NCBI RefSeq assembly: GCF_963676685.1 | Contig: NC_092356.1 | Coordinates: 43,859,601-43,923,600, forward strand | Length of the DNA: 64,000 nt | Direction: 5' to 3' | Origin: Mytilus edulis | Taxonomy: Eukaryota; Mollusca; Bivalvia; Mytilida; Mytilidae | Part shown: positions 32,300 to 44,185 of the stretch, in pieces | How positions within the stretch are numbered: the stretch's first letter is position 1 | Layout of the letters: each line of letters starts with the position of its first letter | Notes under the pieces: generated by a model | What the model saw: only the letters and a program-made list of their open reading frames with translations | Told to the model about the DNA's origin: nothing | Database searches by the model: none | Made by a program: the position numbers and the translations under genes

Positions 32300-33610
32300 A
32301 TACGACTGCAAAAATTGAAAATTTTTTGGTCGTATATTGGTATCACGTTGGCGTCATCGTCTGCGTCGTCGTTGTCGTCTTCATGCGAATACTTTTAGTT
32401 TTCGCACTCTAACTTTAGTAAAAGTGAATAGAAATCTATGAAATTTTAACACAAGGTTTATGACCACAAAAGGACTGTTGGATTGGTTTTGGGAGTTTTG
32501 GTCCCAACAGTTTAGGAATTAGGGGCCAAAAAGGGCCCAAATAAGCATTTTCTTGGTTTTCGCACTATAACTTTAGTTCAAGTAAATAGAAGTCTATGAA
32601 ATTTTCACACAAGGTTTATGAACACAAAAGGAAGGCTGGGATTGATTTTGGGAGTTTTGGTCCTAACAGTTTAGGAACAAGGGGCCCAAAGGATCCAAAA
32701 TTAAACTTTGTTTGATTTTATCAAAAATTGAATCCTTGGGGTTCTTTGATATGCTGAATCTAAAAATGTACTTAGATTTTTGATTATGGGCCCAGTTTTC
32801 AAGTTGGTCCAAATCAGGATTCAAAATTATTATATTAAGTATTGTGCAATAGCAAGAAATTTTCAATTGCACAGTATTCAGCAATAGCAAGAAATCTTCA
32901 ATTGCACAGTATTGTGCAATAGCAAGAAATTTTCAATTACACAGTATTGCGCAATAGCAAAAAATCTTCAATTGCACAGTATTGTGCAATGGCAAGTATT
33001 TTCAATTACACAGTATTGCGCAATAGCAAGAAATATCTAATTGCACAATATTGCGCAATAGCAACACATTTTCAATTGGAGTTATCTTTCTTTGTCCAGA
33101 ATAGTAGTTGAATCAACTTAAATCATTGTTTTATACAATATACAATGTATATTCACTTTTACTACCAACTGATAAATTAAAACAATCTTTACCATTCAGT
33201 GATAACAAGTACTTTTTTACATTTTAATATTTTATGATGTATTTAAATGAGAAGTTATTGCTAGGGGCCATTAGAAATTTGAATTGAGATCAGTTTTGGA
33301 ATAAGGGAAAGGGAGATGTGAAAAAAAAGGGGGGGGGGGTCAAATTTTCTCATTTCAGATTTCATAAATAAAAAGAATATTTTTTTCCATTTTTTTTAGA
33401 TATTCAACAGCATAGGGAATTGCTCAAAGGCAAAACAAAAATTTTAAGTTCATTAGACCACATTCATTCTGTGTCAGAAACCTATGCTGTGTCAACTATT
33501 TAATCACAATCCAAATTTAGAGCTGAATCCAGCTTGAATGTTGTGTCCATACTTGCCCCAACCGTTCAGGGTTCAACCTCTGCGGTCGTATAAAGCTGTG
33601 CCCTGCGGAG
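32300..33610 (+). repeat. 1.3-kb dispersed element with GGTCGTATA ends (full-length copy)
   Basis: Begins TTTTTATACGACTGC, then TTTTGGTCGTATATTGG; ends GCGGTCGTATAAAGCTGTGCCCTGCGG. Inside, two copies of TTTTGGGAGTTTTGGTCC (near 32490 and 32650) each follow CACAAGGTTTATGA. A 35-bp tandem array occupies 32840-33075. A shortened, inverted copy is at 22400-22555. Non-coding; class unknown. Confidence 0.7.
32840..33075. repeat. 35-bp tandem repeat, about 7 units
   Basis: Units of TATTGTGCAATAGCAAGAAA then TTTTCAATTGCACAG; boundaries every 34-35 bp. Each unit contains ATTGTGCAAT/ATTGCGCAAT and AATTGCACA, which can pair with one another, so the whole array can fold. Confidence 0.92.
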
Positions 33611-34505
33611 ATTCTGGTTGTCTATTACTTTGTTTGCAACAAACAGTTTGCAATACAATATATTCATCTTCTGAAGCATATCTGACCAAAGGACGGTGTT
33701 GCTTTTGCTATCCCTTTTTGTCCATACCTTGGGCACCTCCCTTAACTTTTTCAAAGATCTCCAACTTTGTCAAAGATCTCCACTTTGAAATGACTGAACC
33801 ATTTAGAACAACAAAATACATTTCCCCCCTAAGAATGTTCATCAACCAACATGGCCACCATGCCTAAAAGTGAACATATATTGTCCTTAAATGAATATTT
33901 TACTTACTTTATTCATTCTCTCAAGTTTTGTTGTTACTTCGTTTTGTATCTTCTTTATCTATGTAAGAGATTTGAACATGGGCAAATCTCTTCATAACAC
34001 TGTATTATAGTGTAAAAAATCACTACATCTTATTTGTTTTATTTGATATCATGTTAAAAATACTATGACTATGTGATTATTTTTTGGGTATATTTACAGT
34101 TTAAGCTTTTGTCAATTATAAGCAAGGTAAGATACAAAAACAATAACTTAGCAGTACCTATTTAACAGCACCAGATGCGTATTTTTTTATTTGTACCTCT
34201 TCACTTATGCTCTACGCTCAAATGTATAAAAATAATAAACCATAAAACATACGTTTGAATGACTGATAATACTAAAAACGTTACATGCATTAAACTGTGT
34301 GTTGACTGTTTTTTTCCCATGAATTTGATTTTCTGACCCTAATAATAGTTTTTTAACTATTGTTTGCACCTTTGATTGAAGAAGAAACACGAATCATCCG
34401 TTGTGTAATTGGACAACTTATAAATGAGAACGTTTAGCTACAATGTTCAATGTTTTTAACTCTTTAGTTTTTTAATATATTTGTTCTTGCTCTTATCAAT
34501 ATGGA
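33611..34505. other. Intergenic, nothing recognised
   Basis: Non-coding and AT-rich. A (A)8(G)11 run sits a little upstream at about 33325-33341, inside the preceding element's span. Confidence 0.35.
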
Positions 34506-35288
34506 ATTGCAATAGGGTGCAGGTCATTTCGTAACTAGTCGATACGTAACTTACTAGGTCGTTTCGTACCTGAGACGTTTTGTAACCTTATATCAATATA
34601 TAATAATAATATGAGTCGTAGGTTACTTAAAAAATAATAAAAAGACCTATTGATGTACATATTAGTAGTTTCATACAATTCCAAGGGCAACACTTTTAAA
34701 TTTTTAAGTAAGTTGATGGCCTTACCATTCCTGCCAGTGGAGCATATCAGAACTGCCTTTAACCAGCTAATGGACACCGCTTCAGCTGGTCGTCTTCAAG
34801 TAGTTCTTCGCTATGTCCAAAAACCTTGGATAAATAGTCGTCTGTGGCCAATTGCAGCCCGGTGAAAAAGGAGGAGGGTTATGCAATTGCATGTAACAGG
34901 TAGAAAAAAAGTAGAAAAAAATTATTTTTAGGTCGTGTGCCATTAATCAACTTTACACCTACTATAATTACTTTTTATTACCTGTCATTAGTTGTCATAA
35001 AAAACATTAAAGCTGTCACCGAGCGTAATTACCAATTAGCCAATTGGCCAATAATTTAAAAGATTTAAGAAAGTTTTAAAATTAAATTAAAAACATTTTT
35101 ACAATATTGTTATTATTAGATGAACAATTAACTTTAACTGTTTCATTTAAACTAATTAATTTAAAATAACACTTTATAACCATATATAATTACACCAGGT
35201 ACGAAACGTCTCAGATACAAATCAACGTAGTTACGAATCGACCAGGTACGAAACGACCAGGTTACGAAACGACATGCATCCTTGCAAT
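34506..35288. mobile_element. Fold-back-like element with modular TCGTTTCGTAMC ends
   Basis: Left end: ATTGCAATAGGGTGCAGGTC, then modules TCATTTCGTAAC, TCGATACGTAAC, GGTCGTTTCGTACCT, GACGTTTTGTAACC. Right end in inverted order: GGTACGAAACGTCTC, GTTACGAATCGACC, AGGTACGAAACGACC, GGTTACGAAACGAC, then ATGCATCCTTGCAAT. About 570 bp of non-coding AT-rich DNA lie between. Same design as 21131-22077 with unrelated module sequence. Confidence 0.78.
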
Positions 35289-36379
35289 ACTACTAGTTTA
35301 TAAATTTTGACCCTCTTATAATATTTATCCACACACGATGGTCAACACTTGTATAAACCACCGATAATGTAATAATATATGAATACGAAAAAGAACCCAC
35401 CAAATAAGTTGAAATAATACAGAATGTTAACAATCAACATAAAAACATTAAAACAATATGTAGAAAAATGGGAGTCAATTCTCATATCCCTACTGCTAGC
35501 TACCAACCAACCTTTTTTTATTGAAGTTTATTAAACACTGATGACAACCCGATATGCAGGATCTTAACGTGACCTTATTTTCCTAGTAACTATATATTTT
35601 TTCGACAAGCGTGCAACGTCCAACCATCAAATGTTATACTAGTTTTAAAAAAGCATGCGATTAACTATCAGGTTTGATTTTATCCCAAGCTTAAAAAAAG
35701 GAACGAATCAATATTTATTTGTATTTAAGGTCGCTCGAAGATCCTCTTTTTACAATCATAACTTCTGATGGGAATGTGCAACTCCTAACTTATTCATTGA
35801 ATCGTCCGACAACTCAGATGACGTTAGCTACAACTAGTGATTGCATTGGTCGTTGCTGTCATCCGTATGATAATAACAGGAAGCTGTTGATAATACTTTC
35901 ATGTTAAGAGGGCGATATAAAATTCCCGTAAATTAATTAATCAGAAAAATGTATCGAGTTAAAGATGACCTGGTAAAAAAATGCTGTAAACGTAAGCCAG
36001 GAATCATAAGATAAACTCGCAACGCACGAATCTTTTGTTAACAGCCAGTTTCTGTATCCCATTCTTCAGTAAGTCGATGATTACACAGGGAAGTACTTGT
36101 TTCATTTAAGAAAATATGAATCTCGATATGACATACGAGGCACATGATATAAGATTTACAATTTTGAAGTTCCGCTGTTTAATCATCAATTTAAAGTGTC
36201 GTATCCTAATTTTGACACTCCAAACCATATTATAGTATGTACTTAAATAGTTACTCCTTTCTAAATTTGTGAATAATATCGAATACTAGTGACTATTATT
36301 TTGATTAATGTACACCAATATCAGCACATGTATGCAATACTGATTTCATTATCAACCAAACGTGTGTGTTTAAATCATC
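35289..36379 (+). other. Intergenic region upstream of the first GPCR gene
   Basis: No coding feature. It precedes the intronless receptor ORF and may contain its promoter and 5' UTR; no TATA box is convincing. Confidence 0.35.
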
Positions 36380-37405
36380 ATGGCTAATGTAACAATGACA
36401 ATAAGCGAGTTTAATGATGAAAAGTTCAGGGATTTATTACCACCTATAGTTTTTATCGTGCTTACATTAATAATTGGAGTTCCTGGGAATCTCGTAGTTC
36501 TGGTTATCTATGGCAAGAAATATGCTAAAAGTGTTCACCGAACTATTGTCTGGAATCTAGCAGTGGCTGATCAGATATTTTGTACCATAGGTATACCATT
36601 TAACATTGCTCGGATAGTACACTATTATTCATTTGAAGGAGAATGGACGTGTGTCGTGTTTGTTGTTTTGTTGTATTTCCTACTGCTGTATTCAACACAC
36701 TTATTACTACTTCTATCCATTCACAGATTTTGGAAGATTTGCTTTCCATTGAGAACACAAATAAGTTTGAATAACGTCAATTACTGGGTATTCGCTTGCT
36801 TCGTCATTGCATTCATCCTATCTGCCCCACATTTTGGGCTGTCAAAATACGAACAAATCAAAGTTGGACATAACTTAACTGGCTTCAGCTGTGCTATTTC
36901 ACTTTCCAATCCGTCAATTTATTCCACTGCATTCAGTTACGGTTTTCTCGCTTTGTTCTTTGTATATACCATTGCCTTAGTCGTTATATACTCGATTATA
37001 GGACGGAAATTATACATACAGCATACGAAACGAATCAGAAAGAAAATTATCATTTCTACCAAGAAGGCTATTTCAAGTAAGATGACAAAAATTGCTTTTG
37101 CAATATCTGTAGTTTTTGCAATGAGTTACATTCCACTGTTTATACTCCAGATTACAGAGAAGATGATCAATAAGGACGATCTAAATACTTTCCAGTTTGC
37201 AATGTTAAGGATTGGAGAAAGACTTTATCTTGTCAACCATGTGGCGAACCCGTTTATATACGGGATATTTGATAACCAGTTCAAGAAACACTTTAAAAAA
37301 CTTATAACGTGCAGTTGGCGCCATGACGAAACCAAAAACAGCAACAGAGATTCTACTACCGGAACAGAAGTTCAGCTAGAGCAGTTAAAAAATACAATTG
37401 CCTAA
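36380..37405 (+). CDS. Class A (rhodopsin-like) orphan GPCR 1, intronless
   Basis: 341-residue seven-transmembrane receptor in one exon, ATG preceded by non-coding DNA. N-glycosylation site NVT at residue 3. TM1 about 21-44 with PGN (N37 = 1.50); TM2 with LAVAD (D64 = 2.50); C91 at the top of TM3 and C171 in loop 2 (after NLT) can form the standard disulfide. The DRY motif is replaced by H115-R116-F117. TM4 has W136. In TM6 the usual CWxP is SYIP (P252). TM7 ends NPFIY (290-294), followed by helix 8 with C311 as a possible palmitoylation site. It should sit in the plasma membrane and signal through G proteins. The ligand is unknown; family placement looks peptide-receptor-like, which is inference. 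Paralogues at 41646, 48189, 46429 (fragment) and 55961 (minus). Confidence 0.92.
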   Translation: MANVTMTISEFNDEKFRDLLPPIVFIVLTLIIGVPGNLVVLVIYGKKYAKSVHRTIVWNLAVADQIFCTIGIPFNIARIVHYYSFEGEWTCVVFVVLLYFLLLYSTHLLLLLSIHRFWKICFPLRTQISLNNVNYWVFACFVIAFILSAPHFGLSKYEQIKVGHNLTGFSCAISLSNPSIYSTAFSYGFLALFFVYTIALVVIYSIIGRKLYIQHTKRIRKKIIISTKKAISSKMTKIAFAISVVFAMSYIPLFILQITEKMINKDDLNTFQFAMLRIGERLYLVNHVANPFIYGIFDNQFKKHFKKLITCSWRHDETKNSNRDSTTGTEVQLEQLKNTIA

Positions 37406-38469
37406 CCGACTTCTGTCAGGTTCAATTTTGTCGATCTAGAGACGACAAATGCGGAAGCCACAAAGCGATCCTATATTCCATCGTCGTCGTCGTTGGTGTC
37501 TTCACATATATAAGGTTAGGTATGTGATTAAATTGTTATTTAAACATCATCGACTTTGTAAAACCAATTCACAGCTTATAATGAAACTGAGGAAATCGAT
37601 TACATGATGTAAAGACAGTATACATAACAAATTAGATTTTGTTTTTTTATTTCACTTGTTTATATGATGAGTGAGCTTTTTTATTCCAAAAATTAAAAAA
37701 AAACAAGTTCCGTTTATTACAAACTGGATTTACTATTGCCGTCAACATTACACTTTTACCCTGTCAACAGCTATTGCAAGGGAGATAAAGGTTTCTTGGA
37801 ACTATATATATATATATATATACGATATTTCAAAGATAATATTCTCTGATTCTTCATTTTCATTGACGAAAATAAACGCTGTGAGCAATTACAAAATTAT
37901 TCATACACTATTTTGCTAGACCTTCATTAGAAAAAAATCAAATAATAAATATAACTGGACAAGATTTTGATTGAATGAAATAAAAATGAATATATACAAC
38001 AATAGTTCAAAAGTAAAATGTGATTTTACATTCACGTAGTACGCTAGAGATTAAGTATTTGAAAAGTCAAAAATATAATGTTTTAGTGCACAGGCTCCAT
38101 AAATATCTAATGAGGACAGCCGAATTGGCTTATGTAACTTTGCATGATGAATTGAGTCCCAGTCCTAGTTTTGTCATATGTACATTGTCCTTCACTTTAT
38201 TTTCATCATTCAATGATAAATTTAAAACTTTTTCTTTTTCATTGATTTTTTTAAAACTATATTATTTGGTATATGGGTTCCTTCCAAGGTTTTGTCGGTT
38301 AGACAATGTTAATTGTTTGAACAGCAGTATAATACTGTTGTCTTTATTTGGCTATTATGTATAAACATTTGTATCTTTTTGCTCTAACATGTTTTTAAAA
38401 TAATTGGCTGTTCAATCGTTTGGTCTCCAGCACATCTCAATCAAGTTTTACATTTGGCCATAGGTCAAA
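37406..38469. other. Intergenic; contains a (TA)n microsatellite at 37803-37822
   Basis: Non-coding. A run of about ten TA dinucleotides lies at 37803-37822. AATAAA near 37870 could serve as the poly(A) signal of GPCR 1. Confidence 0.5.
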
Positions 38470-38657
38470 ACTAAGTTGATATACGTATACAGAACTACCT
38501 TGTGTACAACAGAGGTACTAAGTTGATAAACGTATACAGAACTACCTTGTGTACAACAGAGGTACTAAGTTGATAAACGTATACAGAACTACCTTGTGTA
38601 CAACAGAGGTACTAAGTTGATAAACGTATACAGAACTACCTTGTGTACAACAGAGGT
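38470..38657. repeat. 47-bp tandem repeat, four units
   Basis: Units start ACTAAGTTGATAAACGTATA at 38470, 38517, 38564 and 38611; they are almost identical (ATACG versus AAACG in the first). Non-coding, recent amplification. Confidence 0.95.
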
Positions 38658-38840
38658 AAATATTTTTTGTATTTGTATGTTATAGATGTGCTTGAGAATC
38701 GTATTAGTTCCTTTCAATGCACATTAAGAACAATGATTAAGGGTTGCATAACTGATTGTTGTAGTTGTGGTGTTTGTGCGTGCGTTTAAAAATCAGAAAG
38801 GAAATGGGAAAGTGTTGACAGCCACCAAAGTCAACCAATA

Positions 38841-38998
38841 CACCTTATCGTTAATCCCGGCTGACCCGGCCGCTTTAACTTTTGACGCATACAACAATCA
38901 CTTTTCCATTGTGGCGTCAGATATTTTGTTTTATGACGTCAAAATTTTACGGGAACCTGTGTGATATCCAGCAATGACGGACAAATAGCGATAAGGTG
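38841..38998. mobile_element. Short MITE with CACCTTATCG ends
   Basis: CACCTTATCG at the left, CGATAAGGTG at the right, 158 bp. The interior contains TTTTGACGCATAC and TTTTATGACGTC. It is more GC-rich than its surroundings. Non-coding. Confidence 0.65.
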
Positions 38999-38999
38999 G

Positions 39000-39245
39000 T
39001 GTATAGGTCTTCAACACAACGAGAAAACTCCGCACTAGGTGGCGGTCTTCAGCTGCCTTCTAAACGAAAATGTGTATTAGTTTAGTGAAAAATGGACGTC
39101 ATACTAAACCTCAAAATATAAAAATAAACTTAAAAATCATTCAAGACTTGAAACAAAGGTCATAGGCTCCTGACTTCGGACAGGTGTCAAAATGTGCAAG
39201 GTTAAACATGTTTTGCTATATGTCAACCCTCTCCCTATATCTTTA
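39000..39245 (+). repeat. Dispersed bivalve repeats, composite
   Basis: GGTCTTCAACACAACGAG, GGTCTTCAGCTGCC and TAATGGACGTCATACTAAA-like phrases match 53255-53390. It is followed by the inverted form of the 57425-57545 family (GGCTCCTGACTTCGGACAGG, then CAACCCTCTCCCTA). Non-coding. Confidence 0.65.
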
Positions 39246-39410
39246 GCGAATATAGAAAAACCGAACACACATCAATACTCACAGTAAAACTCGGTCTTAA
39301 AGAAGTCCGAGTCCGATTTCAGAATAGTTGACAAAATGACAATGATACATAAATTCTGAACAGACAGAAAGCATGTAAAATGCATAGCTTTCATAAAGCT
39401 ATTGATATAG

Positions 39411-39740
39411 AAATGAGGAGATGTTGTACGATTGCCAATGAAACAACATCCACCAACAACCAAAGACCAAGAAAGGATAAAACAGAACGTCACCGTAATA
39501 CTCTTAAAGATTAAAAAATGTATGTTTTCAATAAGCTATAAAATAAAATTGAAAATGGAAATGGGGAATGTGTCAAAGAGACAACAACCTGACCATAGAG
39601 CAGATAACAGCGTGTAAAATAATGAAATAAAGTGAAACAATAATAAAACAAAACCAAACAACACCAGCGGCCTTATCATTATAAAAGACAATAATAAAAT
39701 AAAAATATGACGACACATACAATAACCGACGGGACCACTC
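39411..39740 (+). repeat. Dispersed bivalve repeat A, diverged, plus adjoining repeat
   Basis: GAGGAGATGTTGTACGATTGCC then CAACATCCACCAACAACC is repeat A. From 39555, GGAAATGGGGAATGTGTCAA then GACAACAACCTGACCATAG matches 53205-53240. Non-coding. Confidence 0.65.
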
Positions 39741-40260
39741 GGCTACAGACTGTTCAATCAAAGAAAACACATGACTGCTAATTTTCATTCTGCAATACCA
39801 AAATCTTACATATGACTTCTTAGAATGCTAGATTATAGTTTTATTGAAGGCAAACAGATAATTCTATTATTAATAGTACAGTCACGAGGCTCCTTTTACG
39901 TAGATAACAAAAATGACAACATCATTAACCTTTTACGGACCAACTCAGATGAACAAAATTTAAGTAACTTACTCCCTAATGCACACTCTTTCGTTCACTT
40001 GCATGCTTTTGAAAACTGAACAAGTTAACTCGCCTCAATAATTACGAAACGAATGTAATTTCTTTTTTAAGTATAATTAACTGTTTGTTTTAAATATATC
40101 TAGAAAAAGGTAGACAAAGAGTCAGTAGTAGAAAAAGAGCTAGCGTTTCACACCATTTCCAATTTCCCTTTCGCTTCTTTTGAAGTTAACTTGATTTGAT
40201 TCCTGATCGATTTAGAAGATTAAAAAAAAAAATTAGTAAAAAAAATTGAAAACACCACAT
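39741..40260. other. Intergenic, nothing recognised
   Basis: Non-coding, AT-rich; no repeat or gene identified. Confidence 0.35.
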
Positions 40261-41645
40261 TCACTAACTTCATGCGTCCGGAGCGTTTTTCTGGATTTAC
40301 CTTCATCAGGAACGCTCAGAGCCAAATTTGAAAGCTGAGGATGTATAAGTACTGAAACAGTTTAGAGCTATATGATAAAAAAAAATCCCCCAAAAAACAA
40401 GCCAAATCCATCTAAGGCCAACTTTGCCTGGGGGAGTTGAAACCTGCCTGAGGGAGTTGAAACCTTTGTTTCTTTATAATTTCAAAATTTATCAACGGAC
40501 AATTTTAGAAGGGTTTATTATAAATCATGTCAGTACCGCAGTACTGACTACTGAGCAGATGATACCCTCGGGGACTGATAGTCCACCAGCAGAAACTACA
40601 GTTGCTTGTATTTTTGTCTGAACACACAGAGTGTTTACTTAACCGCATATGTGTTTGATAATGATGTGAAAATGTAAAGAAATCAGAGAGATAAGAATAT
40701 GAAAATGAATCCCAATTTGTCGTTGATTAGCATAATGAACGTTCCCATACTTCTCCGAATAATGATTTTTTTCAAATATTTTTATATTTATAGAAATATG
40801 ATATATCTGCATGGACTGACCTATACATCAATTGAAATAAATCTCTGTGAAAACTAGGAATTAAAATAGATCTTACATAAGCACTTGTTGTTTGTGTTTT
40901 GAATCCTATTTGAGAATGTGAAAAAATATTATAATTCGACTTATTCATTATAAAATATTGCTCACACTAGATGTAACGCTCCAATGCGATGTGTTTCATA
41001 ACTTGTTTCAAATTTTGTGACATGTTTCACCTTTCAATTACTGGTGTGAGCTTCTACATAAACCAATGCTACCCGAATCAAATTTCGGGGTAAAAAAAGA
41101 CGTTGGATATTAGCCTTAAGTAGTTCTAAGGTTTTCATGTCGTCCTACATTCTTATTCAAAATATACCTATTATTTCAGATTTTTTTCTCACTGTATGAT
41201 AACATTAAGTTTGAGATTACATGATGATAGTAACAAGTGGCACAAGTAGACAATTAACACAGATATATATATAACTGTAGGTCTAATAATTCTTCCTGTA
41301 TGTAATCCGCTTATTTCTGTATCTCATCTCGAAATACACTTTTTCATGGAACTGAACAAAATCACATTAGAATGTATTCTGAGAATTATTAACAAACTGT
41401 TTATTTCCGCTGTTTGATCATTGTATCATTGTTGTATTTTTGAGTTTTTAACTACCTCGTTTAGATACCCTTTTGTGTAATTTAAAATGGCACAAATATT
41501 TCCTCATTTCTTTGTAACAAACAAGTGAGATAATTTGCATTTTATATGCAAATTGTATGAAGTGTTAAGTTAAGACGTACACCCCATGTTTTTTTTCAAT
41601 TTCATCACGTTATATTAATGTGCCCATGTTATTCTAATTCACATC
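40261..41645 (+). repeat. Segmental duplication, copy A (upstream of GPCR 2)
   Basis: Four landmarks recur in the same order in 44400-46428: TTTTTCTGGATTTACCTTCATC (40290) with the 44410 region; CTACAGTTGCTTGTATTTTTG (40597) with 44649; CCGCATATGTGTTTGATAATG (40643) with 44709; TAATAATTCTTCCTGTATG (41284) with 46109. The paralogous ATG follows in both. This upstream DNA may hold the receptor promoter. Confidence 0.75.
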
Positions 41646-42671
41646 ATGACTAATTCAACTATAACAATAAAGGACCTTGATGATGAAAAGTTCCGGAAGC
41701 TATTGGCACCAATAGTGTTTCTCGTGATTACTTTAATAATTGGAATTCCTGGGAATCTTACAGTTCTTATAATTTATTTCAAGAAATATTCTAAAAGTGT
41801 ATACAGAACTATTGTCTGGAATCTAGCTGTGGCCGATCAGATCTTTTGTACCATAGGGATACCATTTAACATTGCCCGGATAGTACACTATTATTCGTTT
41901 GAAGGAGAATGGGCGTGTGTCGTGTTTGTTGTTATGCTGTATTTTCTATTGTTGTATTCAACACATTTATTAGTACTGTTGTCCATTCATAGATTCTGGA
42001 ATATATGCTTTCCACTGAGACAACAGATAAGTTTGGATAACGTCAATTATTGGATAATTGCTTGCTTTAGCATTTCATTCATCCTATCTGCTCCACATTT
42101 TGCTCTCTCTAAATATGAAGAAATTAATGTCGGATATAACTTAACAGGATACAGCTGTGCCATATCACAATCAAATCCGACAATTTACTCCACTGCTTTT
42201 AGTTACGGTTATTTAGCGTTGTTCATATTATACACCGTTGTCTTGATCTGTATTTACCTGTTGATAGGATGGAAATTATACAAACAGCATAAGAGGAGAC
42301 TCGAAAATCAAATAACAAGCTCTACCCAGAAGGCTATTTCAAGTAAGATGACCAAAATTGCTTTTGCTATATCTATGGTTTTTGCTGTTAGTTACATTCC
42401 ACTATTCATACTTCAGATTACAACAAAAACGATCGAAAAGGATGATGTCAGCACGTTCCAGTTTGCAGCGTTAAGGATTGGTGAAAGACTTTATGTTGTA
42501 AACCACGTGGCCAACCCGTTTATATACGGGATATTTGACAAAAGGTTCAAGAAACATTTCAAAGAACTTGTAACATGCGGTTTGATTAATGGCGAAATAA
42601 ATAGCCGTACTATGGAATCTACTTCTGCTATAGAAATTCATCTTGAGCAGTCTAAAAATAGTGTTGCGTAA
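41646..42671 (+). CDS. Class A orphan GPCR 2, intronless
   Basis: 341 residues, colinear with GPCR 1 over the whole length (for example FNIARIVHYYSFEGEW identical). N-glycosylation site NST at residue 3 and NLT in loop 2. It has PGN in TM1, LAVAD in TM2, SIHRFW in place of DRY, SYIP in TM6 and NPFIYGIFD at the end of TM7. It differs from GPCR 1 mainly in loop 3 (KRRLENQITSSTQKA) and the C-terminal tail (INGEINSRTMEST). A C residue after the helix-8 basic stretch (ELVTCG) may be palmitoylated. No frame damage. Ligand unknown. Confidence 0.92.
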   Translation: MTNSTITIKDLDDEKFRKLLAPIVFLVITLIIGIPGNLTVLIIYFKKYSKSVYRTIVWNLAVADQIFCTIGIPFNIARIVHYYSFEGEWACVVFVVMLYFLLLYSTHLLVLLSIHRFWNICFPLRQQISLDNVNYWIIACFSISFILSAPHFALSKYEEINVGYNLTGYSCAISQSNPTIYSTAFSYGYLALFILYTVVLICIYLLIGWKLYKQHKRRLENQITSSTQKAISSKMTKIAFAISMVFAVSYIPLFILQITTKTIEKDDVSTFQFAALRIGERLYVVNHVANPFIYGIFDKRFKKHFKELVTCGLINGEINSRTMESTSAIEIHLEQSKNSVA

Positions 42672-44185
42672 CATAATTGTCTCGAGTACATTTATGAGGG
42701 GGGGGGCATTTATAGTATAAATATTCTTGTAACTTATGAAAGGCAACGGCTTGATCAATGATATAAATATTCTCACGAATTTTACTGATGATTATTTTCA
42801 ATAAAACAACCCGTTACAGTTTTCAAACACAATACCAATTGATAGTCAAGGAACGACACGGACAAAACATATAGTTTGTTCTAGAATTCATGAAAGTATT
42901 GACATTCATTTCAAAATTTCTCTAATCTTCTTTCAAATTACATAGGACAAACATACTGTTATCTTGTATGTTCCAATAATGAAGTAACTATTCATTTTTG
43001 AAGGATTGGAATGGAGCAGTTTCCTACCATCTTATTATTTTATAATTATCATTGATTATGTAATAGAAAGTATATTGTAGCATGTGCCTTATTTGAGTAA
43101 TTGAGTCAAATTTCAATATATTTTTTTTTTCTATTTATAGAATTCTATAGATCTCTTATTATTCTGACTAATAACATGGTTGCACAATTCTTCACGTAAT
43201 TTAGACATAATTTCGATTAATTCAGCTGTTAACAGTCACGGAAATGTTTTATTTTTTTACACAGAGGCTTTCAAGCATGGAGCATTTATCTGATTTTAAT
43301 ATATTTTACTATTTGTTTGGAATTAAATGTTTCAGTTTTGAAGGTTTTTAGATCGAGTTAGGTTTTGAAGTTAATTTCCCAAACTTGTAATCCTTTAGCT
43401 AGTTAATAAAAACAAGACATTTAATTTTAAACTTTATATTTTAATTACCCCACAATATTTGTTGTATTGTATAATATTTCAAAAGTTTGTGATACGTGTA
43501 TTACTTGTTTGTGTATTGTTTGTTTTCTACCAAAATGTTTTTATATGCTGAGGTAAAATGAGGGTAATGTGCTACCTAAGTTCGGAATTGCGTTTATGTT
43601 GTCTGGTTCAAATATCATTAGAGTTGTCAAGGGCAATATTGGCAAATTTCTTAGCAAATTTGTGCATAATGTTTTTGTTAATCTTATCTGATCCATGAAA
43701 GTCTATTTCATGTACCATGATTTGTTTGATTTCCCATTGAAAAAGTGTGATGGTATCTACACATGTTCCTATTCAATATTTTCGATCGATACATAGTAGA
43801 TTGAGATTTAGGTATATGATACAGCCACTTGCATCTTTTTGTTGCCATCAAATAAACACATTTTGTAGCTTTTTGATTTTAACTTGTGTAACTTTGCTGT
43901 ACATCTATGCTGTGCAAGACGTATATTTTTAGATTTGTATTGAAAAAAACCATTATCATACATTGTGAATACTTATGAATATATTACATTATCCTGTTTG
44001 TTTTTTTGTTTGCATTATTAGCTTCCCCCGCATATTGAATTAGGAAAACAATGACGGGAATATTGTATAACTACCATCGATAGACATAAGTATCAACAAG
44101 AGAATAAGGCAATGCGAAGGCCAAACGGAACAGGTTAATAAGACCAGAGCTTCATAGGAAGAGAGAACATATTTATCAAATGTAC
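42672..44185. other. Intergenic, nothing recognised
   Basis: Non-coding, AT-rich. Contains an eight-base G run near 42700 just after GPCR 2. No gene or identifiable repeat. Confidence 0.4.

Noticed and set aside
33020..33060. ATTGCGCAAT units as real C/EBP regulatory sites
   Set aside because: Repeated as part of a tandem array in a mobile repeat; only a sequence resemblance, so not annotated as regulatory.
38020..38364. 114-codon plus-strand ORF upstream of the 47-bp array
   Set aside because: AT-rich hydrophobic translation without start context, domain or splice support.
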